Positions 1-9,983 of a stretch of 22,238 bases of DNA are shown one piece after another. This DNA is from Paraglomus occultum (Eukaryota > Glomeromycota > Glomeromycetes > Paraglomerales > Paraglomeraceae), in NCBI GenBank assembly GCA_910592205.1, contig CAJVPJ010000547.1, positions 1 to 22,238 on the forward strand. Reading direction: 5' to 3'. The position numbers were made by a program, and so were the translations under genes. The stretch's first letter is position 1; the number at the start of each line of letters is the position of its first letter. The notes below the pieces were generated by a model that saw only the letters and a program-made list of their open reading frames with translations, did no database searches and was not told the origin of the DNA.

Positions 1-788
1 CGTAAATGACACAAATGGGAGAGTGCTTATCATAGATATCATCTCTTAAACTGTGACAGTTTCGTACTCTTACCCAAGCTGCTATGGATATGCAACTATT
101 CTTCTTACTTATTTTTAAAAGTTGCGCACGGTTGTGTTAGATAATCTGATGTAATAGTTAATGTCATAATAGGACAAACCAAAAATCAATGGCACCCTTG
201 TTGTAAACATTTGGTTATGAATATCGTGACATGTATCGGTATGCAAGCCTCGATTGTAGATGCAACTTTTGATCGATCTATAGTTATTTTAAGATGTTTG
301 AAAGGCTACAAATGGCAATATTAATACGAGTACTGCGTTATATAACGTCATTGGATTTGGAAATCTAGAGTGTAACCAACGCTTTGATACGTCGTCAACA
401 TTTTAAAAGGAAAGCAGTATACGGAAGACTAATTGACTGTGAAATTACATTAACGACTGCGTATGTAAACTGCTGGGAAAGGTAAAGTATTTAGAAACAA
501 ACTACTGTATAGTCGATTGTCACGCTTTCACCGAACGAATAAAAAATGGCTTTATTTTGCTAGACATATGCAACCGGGAACGGAATGGTACAGACTCTTG
601 ATTATGACCTCATTAAATTGACAAGTTGAAATAAATCAACGGTATTATGACTAGTTTGGTGACAATGTCAGTAATTTATATCTCATGGGTAATGAAACTT
701 AAAAATAGTAGCCAATAAAACATGTAAACCGGTAAAACTCGATATTAGGCGGGCAATCTAATTTGTAATTGTCAAGTCTGGGATATTA
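1..788. other. Gene-free AT-rich stretch
   Basis: No open reading frame of useful length, splice-joined family motif or RNA gene is visible on either strand. The sequence is AT-rich and non-repetitive. An exon of a gene lying mostly outside the left edge could be missed here, because short exons cannot be recognised without a family match. Confidence 0.5.
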
Positions 789-953
789 ATATAATAATAA
801 TAATAACAACAACACAATAACAGCAACAGCAACAGCAACAACAACGACGCAACACAACAACAATAATAATAACAACAACGACACAACACAATAATAATAA
901 CAACAACATGATAATAATAATAACAGCGGACAGCGAGCAGCAGCAAGCAGCTT
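789..953. repeat. Compound AAT/CAA/CAG trinucleotide array
   Basis: About 165 bp of interrupted AAT, AAC, CAA and CAG triplets. A block of the form ACAACGAC-CAACACAA-AATAATAATAACAAC recurs, so the array has a second-order repeat of roughly 35 bp. The complementary strand reads as a Leu/Tyr/Cys-rich open frame, which is only an effect of the triplets. The array is intergenic and seems to have no coding role. Confidence 0.9.
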
Positions 954-1988
954 TTGCATCAACAGATTTTATTAAACTATTTACAGTAAATATATCACAT
1001 TTATATATTTATACATTCCGTAAATATACTGTTTGCATTACCGAGAATCAGTCATAGAATGACGTCATAGAGATAAGATAAATTGATACTGTAAGGATGA
1101 AGGTTTTTTTGCTATTGAGAAAGGATCCCTTTGAAATGATCGACAACAGGCCTTCCCACGATGTCGAATTCGTGAACGAATTAAAAAAACCATTTGATTA
1201 GAAAGGCAAGAGTTACACTATTGACTGGATAGTAATAGTTTGATTAGATTTAAAAACTCTCACTTGTACTATTGATCAATGCAATTCTCTTTTTGCTTTT
1301 TTGCTTCTGGGCTCCTGTAAATGTTACCTTTTTACCTCGTGTGCCGATTACCAAATATGTCAATGTGGACACTTTTTTAAAAACGAGTATGAATGCAGGT
1401 AAAAATGAAAAAGTGTGTTATCGAAATTGAATAATGTGAAAAATGGGCAAATTAGGTATTTGATGAAATGTGTTGGGTATACACAAATATGAATTAAATG
1501 CAGACTAGTAGCAAATGTCTTGGTTGTTTATTTTCAGAGTGTGATTTAGGGTAACATGGCATGGTCATATGCAATAATAGGGGCGAATGAAATATAGTAC
1601 GACATTTAGCACACGTCAATAATTACCAAGTTCTTAATACTAATCAAAAAAAGGATTTAACTCTGATATTCGTAAAAGTGATCTGTGCTTGCAATCTTTT
1701 TAGACAGCCGAATTACCATGTTCCCTTTAAAATCATGAAGTTATGCTAAATTTAATTCACTGTTTTATTTGTTATATACCATAGTTTACATTTCATTACG
1801 TAATCGCTTACATACTCTGCTTTGTAACTGTTCGGATTCAACATGTTGTCGTTATTATTTTTCCGTATCGTAATACTCTCCCATTGTTTCATGCATTGAT
1901 CAGGTTCTAGAATTGGCTAAATATGGAGGATAATGATCTAGAAGCACTAAAAATTGGGCGAACCTCTGAGTTTTTCAACAACAATTGA
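954..1988. other. Gene-free AT-rich stretch with one CRE-type palindrome
   Basis: No supportable gene. The palindrome TGACGTCA, the consensus for CREB/ATF-type bZIP factors, lies at 1060-1067, but no gene start is seen near it, so its function is doubtful. Confidence 0.45.
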
Positions 1989-2030
1989 GGGTGCGGGGGT
2001 GAGGGTGTGGGGGAGGGGGAGGAGAGGGGG
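1989..2030 (+). repeat. G-rich tract with G-quadruplex potential
   Basis: Six runs of three to five G (1989-1991, 1995-1999, 2003-2005, 2009-2013, 2015-2019, 2026-2030) are separated by loops of 1-6 nt. This meets the usual G3+ N1-7 pattern for an intramolecular quadruplex on the + strand. An open frame of 86 codons crosses it (1954-2214), but it lacks any recognisable feature and I do not call it a gene. Confidence 0.75.
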
Positions 2031-2860
2031 ACTAGGATCTAACAAACATTCGAGTGGCACGAAATGCATTGAATATAATCGAACGATTGTGTATGAATAT
2101 GCAATATCTGATAAAGAGAAACCGCCCCTCCCAATCCCTTATCATTCATTATGTTACATGCACTTTGTCCAATCATTATTTGTCCTACTCTCGAGAAAAC
2201 TAAGTGATAAATGAATAAATGTATATATTTATATATATAATTCGATATATAGGTTAGGGTTTAAAAACAAACGTACCATAAAATACTGGACGGTCGCATG
2301 ATTGCTCGCATGATTGTGTATTTTCTGAAACGAATGGTTTGTATGCATTTTATTTTTATTGTTTGCCATTAGATATTCCCATTCCACAGTTTTTGACATT
2401 CACTCTTTTTTTTCTTTTCCCTCCTCGATTACATACAATCGTTATCAAAATGTAATTATCCGTTGTGTGTCATTGATCTCTTTTTAATCTATAAACAAAA
2501 TTTGTCTATTGTGATTTCCATAAATAGAATAAGCAATGGGATTTTTTGTTATGTGGCGTATGAATGGAAAAAAAAAAAGCATGTACTGCGTGTGAAATAT
2601 CACAGTGAAAGCGGAAACCCAAGAGGGCTTTGTGCATATTTGGATAAACTCTAACATGTATAAATGAGTATATATAGTGTATATAACGATAATATACATT
2701 TTATAATAGCATATACATACGTATAAGCTTATTTTTTCAATCCATGTGGGTTGCGTATAAACAGTTATAAATAATACATCATTTTTTATCATCAAATACT
2801 TTTATGTAAATATACCAAATTAGGTATTTTACACAATGAGCAACGGATACATACCTTTGA
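2031..2860. other. Gene-free AT-rich stretch
   Basis: No supportable gene. A short tandem duplication (TCGCATGATTG twice, one base apart) is present near 2293-2316. Open frames of 63 codons (+) and 103 codons (-) overlap at 2463-2795, but their composition is that of random AT-rich DNA. Confidence 0.45.
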
Positions 2861-2890
2861 GGGGGGAGGGGAGGGGAGAGGGGAGAGGGG
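2861..2890 (+). repeat. Second G-rich tract with G-quadruplex potential
   Basis: Five runs of four to six G (2861-2866, 2868-2871, 2873-2876, 2880-2883, 2887-2890) are joined by loops of 1-3 nt (A or AGA). Such short loops would make a very stable quadruplex on the + strand. The tract is also a pure purine run, so a triplex is an alternative. Confidence 0.8.
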
Positions 2891-3252
2891 AAAAAGTCTT
2901 TGGCAGAATGGAGCATTTAAAACTTGGCTTATTAATTATTTATGGTAATTAACTATCAACGGGGTCCCGCTGATTCGGCAATTTGCATTCATTGATGCGT
3001 TACGTATATACCCGTATCACACTCGCCGATGTCCGCCCTATCACCAGTGTTATCTGTTAGTGATAAGTATGTAAATATCAATGAAATTATGTATGTATGC
3101 ATGCGCAATGATTTAACTGCATGTACAATTACATGTATGACATTATAGATTTATCATCTTTACCTTTGACTTGCCGCTTCCTACTGGATGTCATCTGTAC
3201 GAGGCGTCCAATTGATCAGTAAGAACGTAGCAATTGGCTGGGGTGACGAGTC

Positions 3253-3394
3253 TTTTTTTTTTTTTTTTTGTTATGTACAAAAGTGGGAAACGGAAAAAAA
3301 GGGGGGGAGGAGGAGGAGAAGAAAAGGAATAAGAGGCGAACAGAGAAAACAGGAGAAAAAAAAAAAAAAAAAAAGAGAAAGAGAAAGAGAGAAG
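3253..3394. repeat. Poly-T run facing a polypurine tract with a poly-A run
   Basis: A run of 17 T (3253-3269) is followed by a polypurine stretch from about 3289 that contains G7 (3301-3307), GGA/GAA triplets and a run of 19 A (3356-3374). T17 and A19 could pair as a fold-back. Open frames on both strands here (3188-3522) are Lys/Arg/Glu-rich or Phe/Ser-rich because of this composition and are not genes. Confidence 0.8.
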
Positions 3395-3909
3395 GTTTGG
3401 AGACACAAGGACACAAAGACCACATTCGCACTACCTGCTATAAATTAAAGCTATTAAGAATATCTGGCCTTTGCCCATTGGATTGGATATTGCATAATCT
3501 CGTAGCAATACAAGATTATTGAAATTCACATGACCGTCGATCGGTAGGTGAGGTTTGTTTGGGTTGGGCAAAAGGCAAAGTTAATAGCATTACTAATATT
3601 GTTCTGGTTCTGGTTCCTCACTTTGATTAGTATCGGGTACTTTACTTTGCTTATTTGGTAAAGCATCGGGACATTACCGATTAATTATAATTGTATGACT
3701 CTTTTATTGTGCGGTACATATATACACACATATACCGTATGATATCATAGCCAAGGCAAACTTGCCCTTTAAAAAATTTGTATAACAAACCTCCCCCCTC
3801 TTTCACCGTTTTGCATCCCAGAAAAAAAAATGCAGGTTTGGGCGACATCTGTAAACCGCATCTTTCCATTATCTATATCCGTATGAATCAAAGGTTTTTA
3901 GATTATCTC
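3395..3909. other. Gene-free stretch
   Basis: No supportable gene. A + frame opens at 3778 and runs through the pyrimidine tract and GTAT array that follow; its second half is pure low-complexity translation, so I do not call it. Confidence 0.4.
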
Positions 3910-4035
3910 GTAGACCTCTTGTTTGCCTCATTCTTTCCTTTTTCTTTCGCCTCACTTTTTCTCTCGCCCTTTCTTCTCATTTCACTTTTTTTCTCGCCTA
4001 CTTTGTTGTCTCACCCTTTTCCTTCTTCATTTCCG
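3910..4035 (+). repeat. Pyrimidine-rich tract with degenerate tandem units
   Basis: About 125 bp dominated by C and T. The unit CACTTTTT(C/T)TCTCGCC occurs twice about 30 bp apart, with a third looser copy (TTTCGCCTCAC) just before, pointing to old tandem duplication. The translation in the open frame is a Phe/Ser/Leu string with no family signature. Confidence 0.65.
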
Positions 4036-4137
4036 TTACCTGATTATCATTGCGAATGTGTTACTAAACCGATGGATATTTTGGTAAGGATACCCCCGGT
4101 ATTAGACAATGCTCAAGTTCATATTAGTTCGTATAAA

Positions 4138-4253
4138 TATATATTGTATGTATTTATGTATGTGTGTATAATGTATGTATTTATGTATGAGTGTATTTAT
4201 GTATGTGTGTATAATGTATGTATGTATGTATAATTTGTATGATGAATGATGAA
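4138..4253 (+). repeat. GTAT-rich degenerate tandem array
   Basis: The array consists of GTAT/GTGT tetramers. A longer unit (GTATTTATGTATG, then GTGTATAATGTATG) is repeated at least twice. Looser TGTATGATGAATGT copies continue to about 4320. This is an ordinary microsatellite/minisatellite. Confidence 0.85.
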
Positions 4254-4865
4254 TGTAATGCGTGTATGATGAATGTGTCTGTATGTAATGTCTGTATGAG
4301 CTGCTGTATGAATGTAATGTTATGTCAATTATACTAACTTGTTATAGTCATTCTAACTGACTAACCGAATTTCGATCCATAATACCTGTATATAATTTCA
4401 TTCAGCCACTATTATTTTCATATCATCCAGTAAAAACCAACGATTGTTCGTTTTGGAATGAGAAGTAAAAATAAGGAAGTAAATGACTATGTTGAGTTGT
4501 ATTTATATTGTCGTAATATATTTGCTTATATTAATTCGTTGTATATATTTGTCTTACCTACCATTTTCATCATTTCTATTAAGATCACACATACTGCTAT
4601 TCTTAAAAGTCTATGGGACATGACAGCGAGAATTAGAGGTGCTTTCAATTGTAATAATTTATATGATTGTTTATGTATTATAATGTATATAATAAATTAT
4701 TGTATGCTCCACCATTTATTGTGACATTTGTTAAGAAATGGTATATATTTATGGCAAGTTGAATGAAAGTCTTTCTTTTCGCATACCCGTTTATATGACA
4801 AAATGTACGTGTTGTCTATGTTTATTATTAACCCCCTCCGACTGTTTACAATTACATAACATTTA
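4254..4865. other. Stretch upstream of the F-box gene
   Basis: An ATG-started frame of 88 codons at 4458-4724 (+) is hydrophobic and rich in Ile/Tyr/Cys, as random AT-rich DNA often is. It shows no motif and no splice partner. I see nothing else supportable. Confidence 0.35.
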
Positions 4866-4874
4866 GTGAAAATC

Positions 4875-4882
4875 TATAAATA
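4875..4882 (+). promoter_or_regulatory. Candidate TATA box of the F-box gene
   Basis: TATAAATA lies about 165 nt upstream of the proposed ATG at 5040 and is followed by a CT-rich leader (about 4890-5038), an arrangement common in fungal promoters. The leader ends in a pyrimidine run and CAG just before the ATG, so a 5' UTR intron is also possible. Confidence 0.4.
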
Positions 4883-5039
4883 TTGCTTCATCTCGCCATT
4901 TTATCCTCTCCAAAAAAAGTTCTTTTCCCTTCCCTCGACCTCCTCCCTCCCCCCATCCCCGGTTCTCCGTTTCCCAGAAAATAACAAAGTCCAACCACTC
5001 TTCCGCCACCTTTCCAAACCCCTTCCTCTCTCCACAGAA

Positions 5040-6024
5040 ATGTCAGACGTCTCACTTTCAGATTATAAACGTTTTTTCATAAACATCTCCACACACGTTG
5101 CTGTCATCCATGTCAAATGGCCTGCATATCGTTCTACCCACTCGGACCACATCAAGCAGAACCACTCTCTCCTTAATCAATGGATAATGGACGAGGACAA
5201 GTCTCCTCTCCTCGCTCTATTCACTCCCGAATGGGGTGCATCTGTCATAAAATATTATAAAAGTCTGGAGAAAGAGGGGAGCTTGAGGAGAATTATGTTC
5301 CATAAAACACATGACATATCCAAGTGTCTGAATTGCGGAGAGAGAGAACGGGTTGTGGTATGTGGAGAGAGAGAGAAACGATGGACAAGAAAGAGAAAGT
5401 TTCCTAATTGTAGAGTGTTTCATGTAAACGAAGATGAATTTGATTTCCGTCTCTACGTCTCTGGTCCAGCAGAACATTTAGAGAAATACCATCCATTGGA
5501 TCAATTAGTGGCTTACTTTCCATTCCGGAAAGAGATCGCTGATGACATATTTGGATTTTACTCTATCGAGCGCTCATCGACACATGAACAAAGTTACAAG
5601 CTAACGAGAAGGAAAAGAACAGAGATGAATGGAAACATGGCCATGAAATTGTACAGAGTTGTTACTTTCAACGGAACTAGTACATATAACACAATAAGTG
5701 CTTATAACAGCCCATTTAATGGTAACAGGCTAAATGCAATGGGTGGACTTTTATTACCGACGCTACCTCCAGAACTGATTATATACATACTGGAGAGTCT
5801 AGGCAGAGAAGACATGTCGGATTTGATTCCGACTATTCTCGTATGTGCCAGAGTGAACAAGTGGTGGTAAGTAAAATATAAAAATGTTGTTTATAGACTT
5901 TACGAACCCTCCGCATCCGATATAGGCATAATAGACTTGATATTTCCACATTACTTGCTCGATATAACCAACCAACCCATACCATACAAACGACGACAAC
6001 AACAACATCAACAACAACAACACC

Positions 6025-6059
<35 letters not shown>

Positions 6060-7370
6060 CGTCCACCCCTTCTTTCTCCCCCGTAACTGTAACCTTTTTT
6101 CTTTATTCTGTTGACCCATCTGGGTTGAGACGCAGTTTACTCCCCCCACTTTCCTAGTATATATTTGTCATTGATTGAAGTATACCCATTTAAGAACATT
6201 CTATTGATAACTTTACTTTTTAGTAATCCTTTTTAATAAGTTAACTTGTACAAGGGAAAACGCTTTTCAGCATGTAATTGACCAGTACGCACGTTCATCT
6301 GCAGACACAACAGCGAATAGGAGTGATGATTACTTTATACGTGCAGCATTGTTATGTACATATTATTAGAAAACCCTGTTATATATTTTTATAGTATATA
6401 TACATATATAAAAAAGGTATATCATATAGGAAACAGAGTTCACATTCATCTCATCGATATTTACCTTCTTTACTATCTTTACAGGTGTAATATAGCTCGA
6501 AAAGTATGGTACAATCACTTGGACCTCTCGTCAATAACACAATTCACAAAACTAGCCTCGTCCACTGGCTCCATGTTCTCTTACATCAACCGTCTCTCAG
6601 TCTCGATAACACTTCTCGACTGGATGCTGTACAATCCGTTCTGTCAGCGCACCTGCCATTACACCTTTGAATCATCAGTTCTCTCAATACTACAGAAATC
6701 AACCAACCTACAAGAACTAAAAATATACTTTAAGCTTCCGCATAGTCAACTTACGTATACATACCCATTCCTAATGTACAATCGAATGGAAACATGTCAA
6801 GTAGCCGGATGGGAAATAAACACACCGCACGGAAAACGGAATTTGATACAAGACTCTTTGATAAGAACCTTTAACAACTTGACTGCGCAGATAGAATCAT
6901 TGGACGAAAGAGAACCGACCGCAACAAAGGTGATCAAACTCCGCAAGATAGGTCACGACGCTCCCCTCAAGCTCTTGCTCTTCCAACCACCCAGTGATGC
7001 CCTCATTTCCGCTATTCGGGCGTATGTTCATGCCTTTCGCGATCGTCACGATCGATACTATCAACAACTATTCACTGCTCATGTGACGAATCAACATCGA
7101 ACCCGGTTCGAGTCTCAGTTGGATCTTGGATATTTCATGGTTGTGTGGGTTGTCGGACATAAAGATTGTTTCGACAGAATCGACGCATGGTTCAAGTCTA
7201 CCAAGCAATTTAGTGATTGGGATAAAGGAATACCGGTTGGGTTCATTGGAAAGAATGGAATGGTGAAAGTCGTTGATGACGAGTGCGGAGTCAGCGATAA
7301 CGTTGTCAAGTTGCTTGGTCTGAGATCATCGCTATTAATCGGATCGTACATATATCGTCGAAGTCAATAA
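5040..7370 (+). CDS. F-box domain protein, two exons
   Basis: Exons 5040-5866 and 6485-7370 encode 570 residues; the 618-nt intron starts GTAAGT and ends ACAG. The first in-frame ATG (5040) is used. The frame is open further upstream, but only from a GTG that overlaps the TATA-like sequence. An F-box begins near residue 242 (LPPELIIYILESL) and continues across the intron (LVCARVNKWW, then CNIARKVWYNHLDL), which supports the splice. F-box proteins bind Skp1 and bring substrates to SCF ubiquitin ligases; the substrate here is unknown. The N-terminal 240 residues contain a Cys cluster (C96, C99, C108) but match no domain I recognise. The C-terminal half has no clear leucine-rich, WD40 or Kelch repeats. 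It converges on the membrane-protein gene at 8255-9269. Confidence 0.75.
5991..6060 (+). repeat. CAA trinucleotide repeat inside the F-box gene intron
   Basis: About 70 bp of CAA triplets with GAC, ATC and ACC interruptions lie inside the 618-nt intron. The last 33 bp or so are uninterrupted. The complementary strand reads as long poly-Val or poly-Leu frames, which are artefacts. Confidence 0.9.
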
Positions 7371-8254
7371 GTTTATGATTTATTGGGTGGAAAAAAAAAA
7401 GTGACGCAGGTGAATTAGTGAAGATACTTACGAGAAGCTCTGTCGGATCGCGAAAGAAACGTCGATGGATCAATATGCAAGTCAGAGTCGTCGGGATTGA
7501 CTGATGATTCATTGACGGCTGTACAGTCATCTGGGACTGCGTGGTCCGCAAGCTTTTGTATCTGTGGGTCTCAACGGACTATAAGAGGCATTGGGAGCTA
7601 TATGATCAAACAGACTAATGGACTATATTAACAATAACATACATATATATATATATATATATAAGTCAAATAACTTAGCTTTTCAACATGTCCTTATAGA
7701 TATTAATTTCCTCTTTTTTCTTCTTGGTTTGACCTGTGATATTGATTGTCACAACGAATTCCATCGTCAAATACTTTAAAGGCTTTTAATTTTTTTATCC
7801 CCCCTACTGTGTATATTTTTTTTTAGTATTTCTGACTGCATTTACCGTTCTTTTTTTCTATTTCCCTTTCCTAGCATTATAGCAATTTAGTCACGAATTG
7901 CCATTTACCACTCATCTGTATATCATAATACTCTCTCTCATAAGCAGAATTGTCTGTGACAATTGCTGAAACCCAATGACAAAGAAATAAAAGGTTGTAA
8001 AAATACATTATATTGTTTTAAAGCGAAAAGATTTTGAACAAAGAATTGAACATTTTATTCGGATTGAAAGTAGATACACATGCTGACAAGTCATATCGCA
8101 TTTAATAAATATGTAAAGAAAAAAAAATAGTTACAACGCAACGTGAACTACACAGTATATATATAATACCCCTTTATACAGCCGCCGTTTGTTTGGTTCA
8201 AAAAGATCTTCAACAATTTGTTCAGATCGTTCAGTGAATTTTCATATTGTTTTT
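7371..8254. other. Intergenic region between convergent genes
   Basis: This region holds the 3' flanks of the F-box gene (+) and the membrane-protein gene (-). It contains an alternating AT run at 7641-7663, T-rich stretches (7795-7860), and AATAAA at 7986-7991 (+) and as the reverse complement at 8053-8058 (-). The last would suit a polyadenylation signal for the - strand gene, about 200 nt past its stop. Short - frames just after 7306 are shadows. Confidence 0.5.
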
Positions 8255-9269
8255 TTAAGGGCTTCTCAACAAAGGATCTCTCTCTCCCAATCTCTGATCC
8301 CGCAACCTGTACCAAGCCGCAATTTTATGCACCCAAACTCTAATGATGCCACTGATTATCAAACCAGAGGCGATTGAAGCCGAAATCAAGAGGGCCTTCA
8401 CGTCCTGATTTTTCTTTGCGATGGAGACCAGTCCCCAAACAAGAGTGCCAGAGTACACGACATCCTGTCTATGGTAATAGTCAACAAAGTGCAGTCCGAT
8501 GACACCGTAGATTACAACCATGATGGTGGAAAAGAGGACAGTGTCCAAAAGTGGTACGGCGATCCATATATTGTTGACGGTTTCGATGGTTATCCAACTC
8601 AGGTAGATGGTGAACGACCAATGAATGAAGAGACGGTCGAAAATATTCTTGGGAGGATAATATATGATGTTGTGATATATTTTGGACAAGAGTACCAGCA
8701 AGCAGACCGATAATATGCTATTGACGATGGGGAGGTCTGTGTAAACCTGGTAAAAAATAAAATAATTTGGGTTAGAATTAGTGGAGAAAAAAAAAAGAGT
8801 GTTGTTTATTATGAACGTGGGTAATTTCTCATAGTTTTTAACAAACAAACAAATGACCCGTCAAAAAATTTGACATTGACATGGACATGGACATGGACAT
8901 GGGACGTGCACTTACCCACACCAACACGAAACTGATATTCAATACACTAGCGATAACATGATCCCATCCGATGCCTTCGATGACAGCGTCCTTGGCTGGA
9001 TTAAACCATTGATAAATGACGAATCCTCCCAACAACAAGTAAATGAGTCCCCAAATAGATTCGGCATATTCTGGAGGAGACAGGTATGTATCGGGCTTTT
9101 GATGCGAGTCGGTATCATTTGTCAATAGGTTCAGTGAGGGACCATCGCCATCGCCATCATTATTTCCGCCGCCACTCAAACAATCCTTGATGAGTAGCGA
9201 GTTTACGCCAAGTACGGCCAGGTAAGCGACTACGTTCGAAATTCTCAGGGCCAGTTCGTGTTCACCCAT
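8255..9269 (-). CDS. TspO/MBR-like tryptophan-rich multi-pass membrane protein
   Basis: Exons (in - order) 9269-8916 and 8746-8255 encode 281 residues; the 169-nt intron has GTAAGT and TTACCAG ends, and the junction falls between W118 and V119. The pattern PPEYAESIWGLIYLLLGG near residues 65-82 matches the SIWGxIYxLL signature of the tryptophan-rich sensory (TspO/MBR-related) proteins. About seven hydrophobic segments follow, including IHWSFTIYLSWITIETVNN and VYSGTLVWGLVSI. Family members are integral membrane proteins linked to tetrapyrrole or lipid handling and stress, but the long-form fungal branch has no firm function. A Gly/Asn/Asp-rich loop (residues 33-43) sits between the first two segments. 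The tail ends ERDPLL, which fits the acidic dileucine sorting form [DE]xxxL[LI] and might direct it to the vacuole or endosome (inference). Confidence 0.7.
8872..8901 (+). repeat. GACATG hexamer tandem repeat in an intron
   Basis: Five copies of GACATK lie 14 nt inside the 5' splice site of the TspO-like gene intron. If the intron were retained, this would add a Met-Ser repeat and then a stop. Confidence 0.85.
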
Positions 9270-9983
9270 TATTATTGATGACTAGTTCGAAGGGACTTTT
9301 TCTTTTGGTTGTTAAACTACTGGGGGTGGTGTATATCTTTTTTTTTTTTTTTTTGCAAGCGTCGCTGGTGATAATCAAACGGGCTAACCATCAATTTATA
9401 TAATTAAGCGAGAGGGCGTAATCTAATTAATTTTCGTGAACGACAAATAATATCGTTTGTATCTGCCCGCCTAATTTTTCCCTTGTACAAAAAAACAACA
9501 ATACGGTTCAATTACAATCAGTGTTCACAAGAGACCTTCCTTTTATGTCTAAAGCATCTACTTTTTGAGATCATCACAGATAGGCGAGGTGATATCGTGG
9601 AGATTATCAATATCACTTTGCGACATGCAATTTGACCCCTAACAAAATAGCACGTATGATAATAAGAGGCAGGTGGTAGAAGCGGGGCAAGTGGACAAGG
9701 AAATGAAAAAAAGCAAGATTGATTATCGATCACCAAACCATGTGGAACTGTAATTTTTGCAATGGTTCATTTAGAGTACCATTTTTGGTCTTTTAGGATA
9801 TGCGATTACGCAATCTACAAGTTTTATCCGACGAAAATTGTGTAATTTAGCGCAGACGTTTGGCGTTTTTTTTTTTTTTTTGGGGGAGTACCACATTCCG
9901 AATGTTTGTGTGTTGATTACGAACTACACGTCTGAAACACAGATAAGCAGTAAAGGTAAATAAGCCAATCTACTACTACAAAC
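9270..9983. other. Shared upstream region of the TspO-like gene and RFC2
   Basis: A 714-nt divergent intergenic region. It holds T runs at about 9340-9355 and 9868-9882; the second is preceded by TTTGGCG, which resembles part of an E2F/MBF-type site but is not a full match. No TATA box stands out. A 72-codon - frame at 9518-9736 shows no family feature. Confidence 0.45.

Noticed and set aside
2250-2262. TTAGGG-containing sequence as a possible interstitial telomere repeat (also near 12088)
   Set aside because: Single units only; no tandem TTAGGG array anywhere in the window.
3778-4233. A 151-codon + frame
   Set aside because: Most of it is translation of a pyrimidine tract and a GTAT array; no motif, and no ATG context or splice partner of note.
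4458-4724. An ATG-started 88-codon hydrophobic frame
   Set aside because: Composition expected by chance in AT-rich DNA, no family feature, and no neighbouring exon.
4866-5039. N-terminal extension of the F-box protein from the upstream GTG
   Set aside because: No ATG in that part, it overlaps a TATA-like sequence and a CT-rich leader, and the composition is that of an untranslated leader.
5799-6149. Minus-strand frames rich in Leu or Val over the F-box gene intron
   Set aside because: They are produced by the CAA repeat in the intron and have no other protein-like content.
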